The notes under the pieces: generated by a model | What the model was told of the DNA's origin: nothing | What the model saw: only the letters and a program-made list of their open reading frames with translations | Database searches by the model: none | Part shown: positions 60,981-64,000 of the stretch, piece by piece | How positions within the stretch are numbered: position 1 is the stretch's first letter | How the letters are laid out: each line of letters begins with the position of its first letter | DNA from: Taenia hydatigena | Taxonomy: Eukaryota > Platyhelminthes > Cestoda > Cyclophyllidea > Taeniidae | Assembly (NCBI GenBank): GCA_036345935.2 | Contig: JADWOT020000008.1 | Location: 14,896,655 to 14,960,654, forward strand | Length of the DNA stretch: 64,000 nucleotides | Direction: 5' to 3' | Program-made: the position numbers and the translations under genes

Positions 60981-63900
60981 ACTTAAGAATTCCCTTCAAT
61001 AAACCTTGATAATTAGGGTGAATTTGTGTTCCAAAACTTGCAGCTGCTTTATTTTGGAAGATCTACTGACACCAGTCAAAACAACTTAGAGAGGTGGAAA
61101 AGGAACCGACGCATAAATTATTCCTTTAGCCGCCGGAACCTAACTTAAATATTGTGCTCCAGTTGTCGACATTAGGGGTCTGGAGTCTTCTTCCATCACT
61201 TTGATTGCAATCTTGTTAGTCTTCATGCTTGCACAAATGATCACCGGCATTAAGGTTTTAAATGAGAGTCCGACTAGAAAAAATAAGCTTAAAACCATCA
61301 GGCATTTTGAGGGCATTGTTTAATACGATCACAGTTTGATTGACAAATTTAAACGCATCCACAAAATCTCTGACAAGTTTTAAATTGAAATTCAACTCTT
61401 CCACTTTTTCATTGAAATCCTACAATGCAGTGCAAACTTGGCATTTTTTCACTTTTTTGGGCGAAACTTGGCATAACATTCGCAAGACGTAATTATTGCT
61501 CCATTGTACGCAGATCATTTACTCCCTTATCATTAAAAACGCCACCATCCCGGTGCGACATGCCAAACCGCGGAGACTTGACATTTGTTAAGGAATAAAG
61601 AGGGAACAAGCCAACCAACTTGCTGTCGACAGGGAATCCCTGATTGCGTGAATTCATGCCATAGAGACATGTAAAAGTACATGAGGAACGAAACGTAAAA
61701 CATTAATTCCTTTGTTGAATAATGACTGCTGTATTCTGAATTACCAATGGTTAATTGGACAAGCTGACAAGAACACGTCTATTAAGATAAATTCTTTTTT
61801 AAACAACGTCAAAAGTTACTTATACAGGTGATATAACAGGCGTTTCTCCCTACCCCTCCGCCCTCTTACTTGTGCAATTTAAAAGATCTGTTCTAAGGAC
61901 AAGCATTCAAAAGTGCACCTGATAAGGGGAGAAAATAAGCAAAACAATAAATTATTCAAGCAAGATGGTGGGGATTCTACTGTTGCAGCTACAAATGTTA
62001 CCCGTGTGGATGAATCGCTTTAAGGGGAATTATAAAGCGACAGTATAAAGTTGCAAGAAATGCTATCAGCAGCAGACTTTTAAATTGTCTTCTCCGAAGT
62101 TAGGACTTTACCTCAACCTAGATGCTTCATTATAAGTCATTTGATGGGGCTCTTTTTGCCCCTGTCTGCCATGCTGATGCTTGGTATGTATTCAAAACTA
62201 CTTGTTCTGCCATCACTTGCTGCGGTTTCTTTACTTAAAGCGAAAATTCTTTGGAAGACCATACATTTGAAAATCGAAGAAGCAACCAGGGTTTCGACAA
62301 TTGTTTCTCCCCATTTTGAGGAACTACTTAAAAATCTCCTTAAAAGGGGCTCTGTTTATAAGCAGGTGCCAAAAAATGCAGAAAATTGCGATTTGCCAAT
62401 TGTGTGAAGACGCTGCAGTTTATGCCACTTATTATTTATCATTCGCCCAATTTATGTTAGCCTTGTTGGAGGGTAGTAACAGTGCGTATTCCAAAGGTGA
62501 CAAATGTCTTATATCATGCTTATAGCATCGGCTGATTATGTGGTTTTCTATATGGTTTATTGCAGTTTATAATTTTGTCGGTATAGTAGTCGTCAATTAT
62601 GTCTCATTTAATCCTTTCGTGCCCGTGTCGAAGGTGACGGAGGCCACTTGAGATAATCCGCAGTCATGGAAGCGCCTTGCGGCTATTGTTGTACATTCGT
62701 TGGGATGGGTGCTGTGACGATTTGACCCGCTTAAAAGTTGGCCGCACAAATTGATGATGAGTCAACAGGTGATGCTTTACCAACAATGCAAAGTTATGAG
62801 GTAGACTCGGCAAAAACGGCTCTTATTGGCAATCGCAAGATGGGTGACAGGAGTAGCAAAAATTCGTAGAAGCCATTAAACAAGGTGGCTTTACTTCAAC
62901 CTAGACCTTACCTGTGAAACTGTCGTGCGAAAAAATGCCAAATAGTCTCTTTTAAGTGACCCACTTATTAACCCTACGCTTCTACGGCACTAGGTCATTC
63001 CTACAAGACTGCTTTATGGTGTGTGTGCACGTCAGTGTGCCTGAATGACATCAGACAGATATGATGGTATGATGGGACTCAAAAGAGCCAGAACTAATAA
63101 ATATAACGGAAAATATAACTACTCTTATCCTCCTCCGATAAGGCAGTGCAAAATACCATAGACCACCCTGTGTTGGGATGCAGTTACAACCACCTCTCCC
63201 TATCCCTTTCCCACTTCTCTTTCTGATCCTTGTTCTTCTTCATTCTCATCACCATCGTTTTCACTTCTCACGACCCTTTTTAAGGATCTCAGCAACTTTT
63301 TACTTCGCATTCGCGTCTGCATTTCCATTAACCACGTTTCTATGATTACCCTCGCGACACACTAAACAGCCACATGATGCCATTTGAAATGGGCAATTTC
63401 TTCAAAAATGAATTTAAAAAAGAAACAGGTGAATTCGGCGGCAGGTCATTTTATTTTCTCCATCCCTAATGACCTTCGCAGGCAGCCACCTTGTTTCGCG
63501 AAAGAGCCACAGCGTATAGCGAAATCTTCTGCCGCAAATAAAATTTGTTCTGAGGTTTCGTTATTCTTAGGAGAAAGTTGTGTAAAATTACTTGGTCACC
63601 TTGTGTTTTTTTTTTAAAGTTTTCTGCTTTCTGACGGATATGCACTTCTCCCGCTCTCAAATCCGGTAAGCATGCGTATGAGAGTAAAGGAGGAGCCTTT
63701 TACTACTTAACTCAAAGAAAGTGGCCTTAACTCAAAACACTTTCTTTGGCTGTGAAATCAAAAAGTCTATAGTACAAAGCATACCTTCAGTGCACCCTAC
63801 CTTCTTCCTGCGGATTTGTTACTTTCATCTCTTTTTGATGTTTCCTATTCAAATCTACAGGCCTTCCAAAGAGGTTCTCTAAAATGGTATATTTACACAA

Positions 63901-64000
63901 AGAAAAGCTATCCAATTCTAACCCCGCATCCAGTTAGGAGTCCCAAACTTGTCCACCTTTCTCATTTCTTTCCGCATTTTCCTGTAGTAAAAAGAAAAGG
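60981..64000. other. Right-end stretch, no supported gene
   Basis: Short ORFs only. The largest, plus 62141-62407 (88 codons), begins with a hydrophobic stretch (LFLPLSAMLMLGMYSKLL) and turns Lys-rich, without splice support. From about 63180 to 63300 the plus strand is pyrimidine-rich. Confidence 0.35.
63713..63748. repeat. 11-bp perfect inverted repeat
   Basis: CAAAGAAAGTG (63713-63723) and CACTTTCTTTG (63738-63748) are exact inverse complements around 14 bases. The direct repeat TTAACTCAAA also occurs twice here. A hairpin in non-coding DNA, of unknown role. Confidence 0.75.

Noticed and set aside
1..64000. CRISPR arrays, bacterial operons, rRNA or tRNA genes
   Set aside because: No regularly spaced repeats, no Shine-Dalgarno-linked gene runs, and no tRNA T-loop/cloverleaf or conserved rRNA core sequence was found by reading. 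The intron-split conserved genes show this is eukaryotic DNA.

Overview
This window reads as nuclear DNA of an animal, most likely a flatworm and probably a tapeworm. Coding sequence is sparse and split by GT-AG introns, non-coding DNA is AT-leaning with short simple repeats, and there are no operons, ribosome-binding sites or long uninterrupted ORFs. Two well-conserved genes contain introns of only 32 and 34 bp, a size class known from parasitic flatworms. The taxonomic call is inference.

Four loci are well supported. (1) A Ubc13/UBE2N-type ubiquitin-conjugating enzyme (plus strand, 2689-3397, four exons). (2) A six-exon secreted-protein gene (plus, 19992-26390, about 623 aa). All its splice phases agree. 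Its C-terminal half follows the strand order of the caspase/legumain fold but lacks the catalytic His and Cys, and it is the most interesting locus here. (3) An FKBP12-type prolyl isomerase (minus, 31030-31388, two exons). (4) A paired-class homeobox gene resembling unc-4/UNCX (minus, exons at 38903-39025, 38578-38732 and 36283-36337; both ends incomplete). A fifth locus, an unidentified four-exon gene (plus, 40120-42082, about 209 aa), rests on phase-consistent splicing only.

Other structure: a 98%-identical inverted repeat of about 310 bp (57907-58232 and 60673-60980) carries what looks like a duplicated last coding exon, in head-to-head orientation around a 2.44 kb spacer. At 30.1-31.0 kb there is a T-poor, A/C-rich island just 3' of the FKBP gene, probably a decayed mobile element or foreign insert. 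Several weaker candidate exons are listed with low confidence.

The genes do not form an evident pathway: ubiquitin signalling, protein folding, a transcription factor and a secreted protein lie side by side, as is usual in animal genomes. The long gaps (6.2-19.9, 26.5-30.1, 42.5-49.1, 49.4-57.9 and 61-64 kb) show mostly short chance ORFs. Exon boundaries were read by eye and no similarity search was run.
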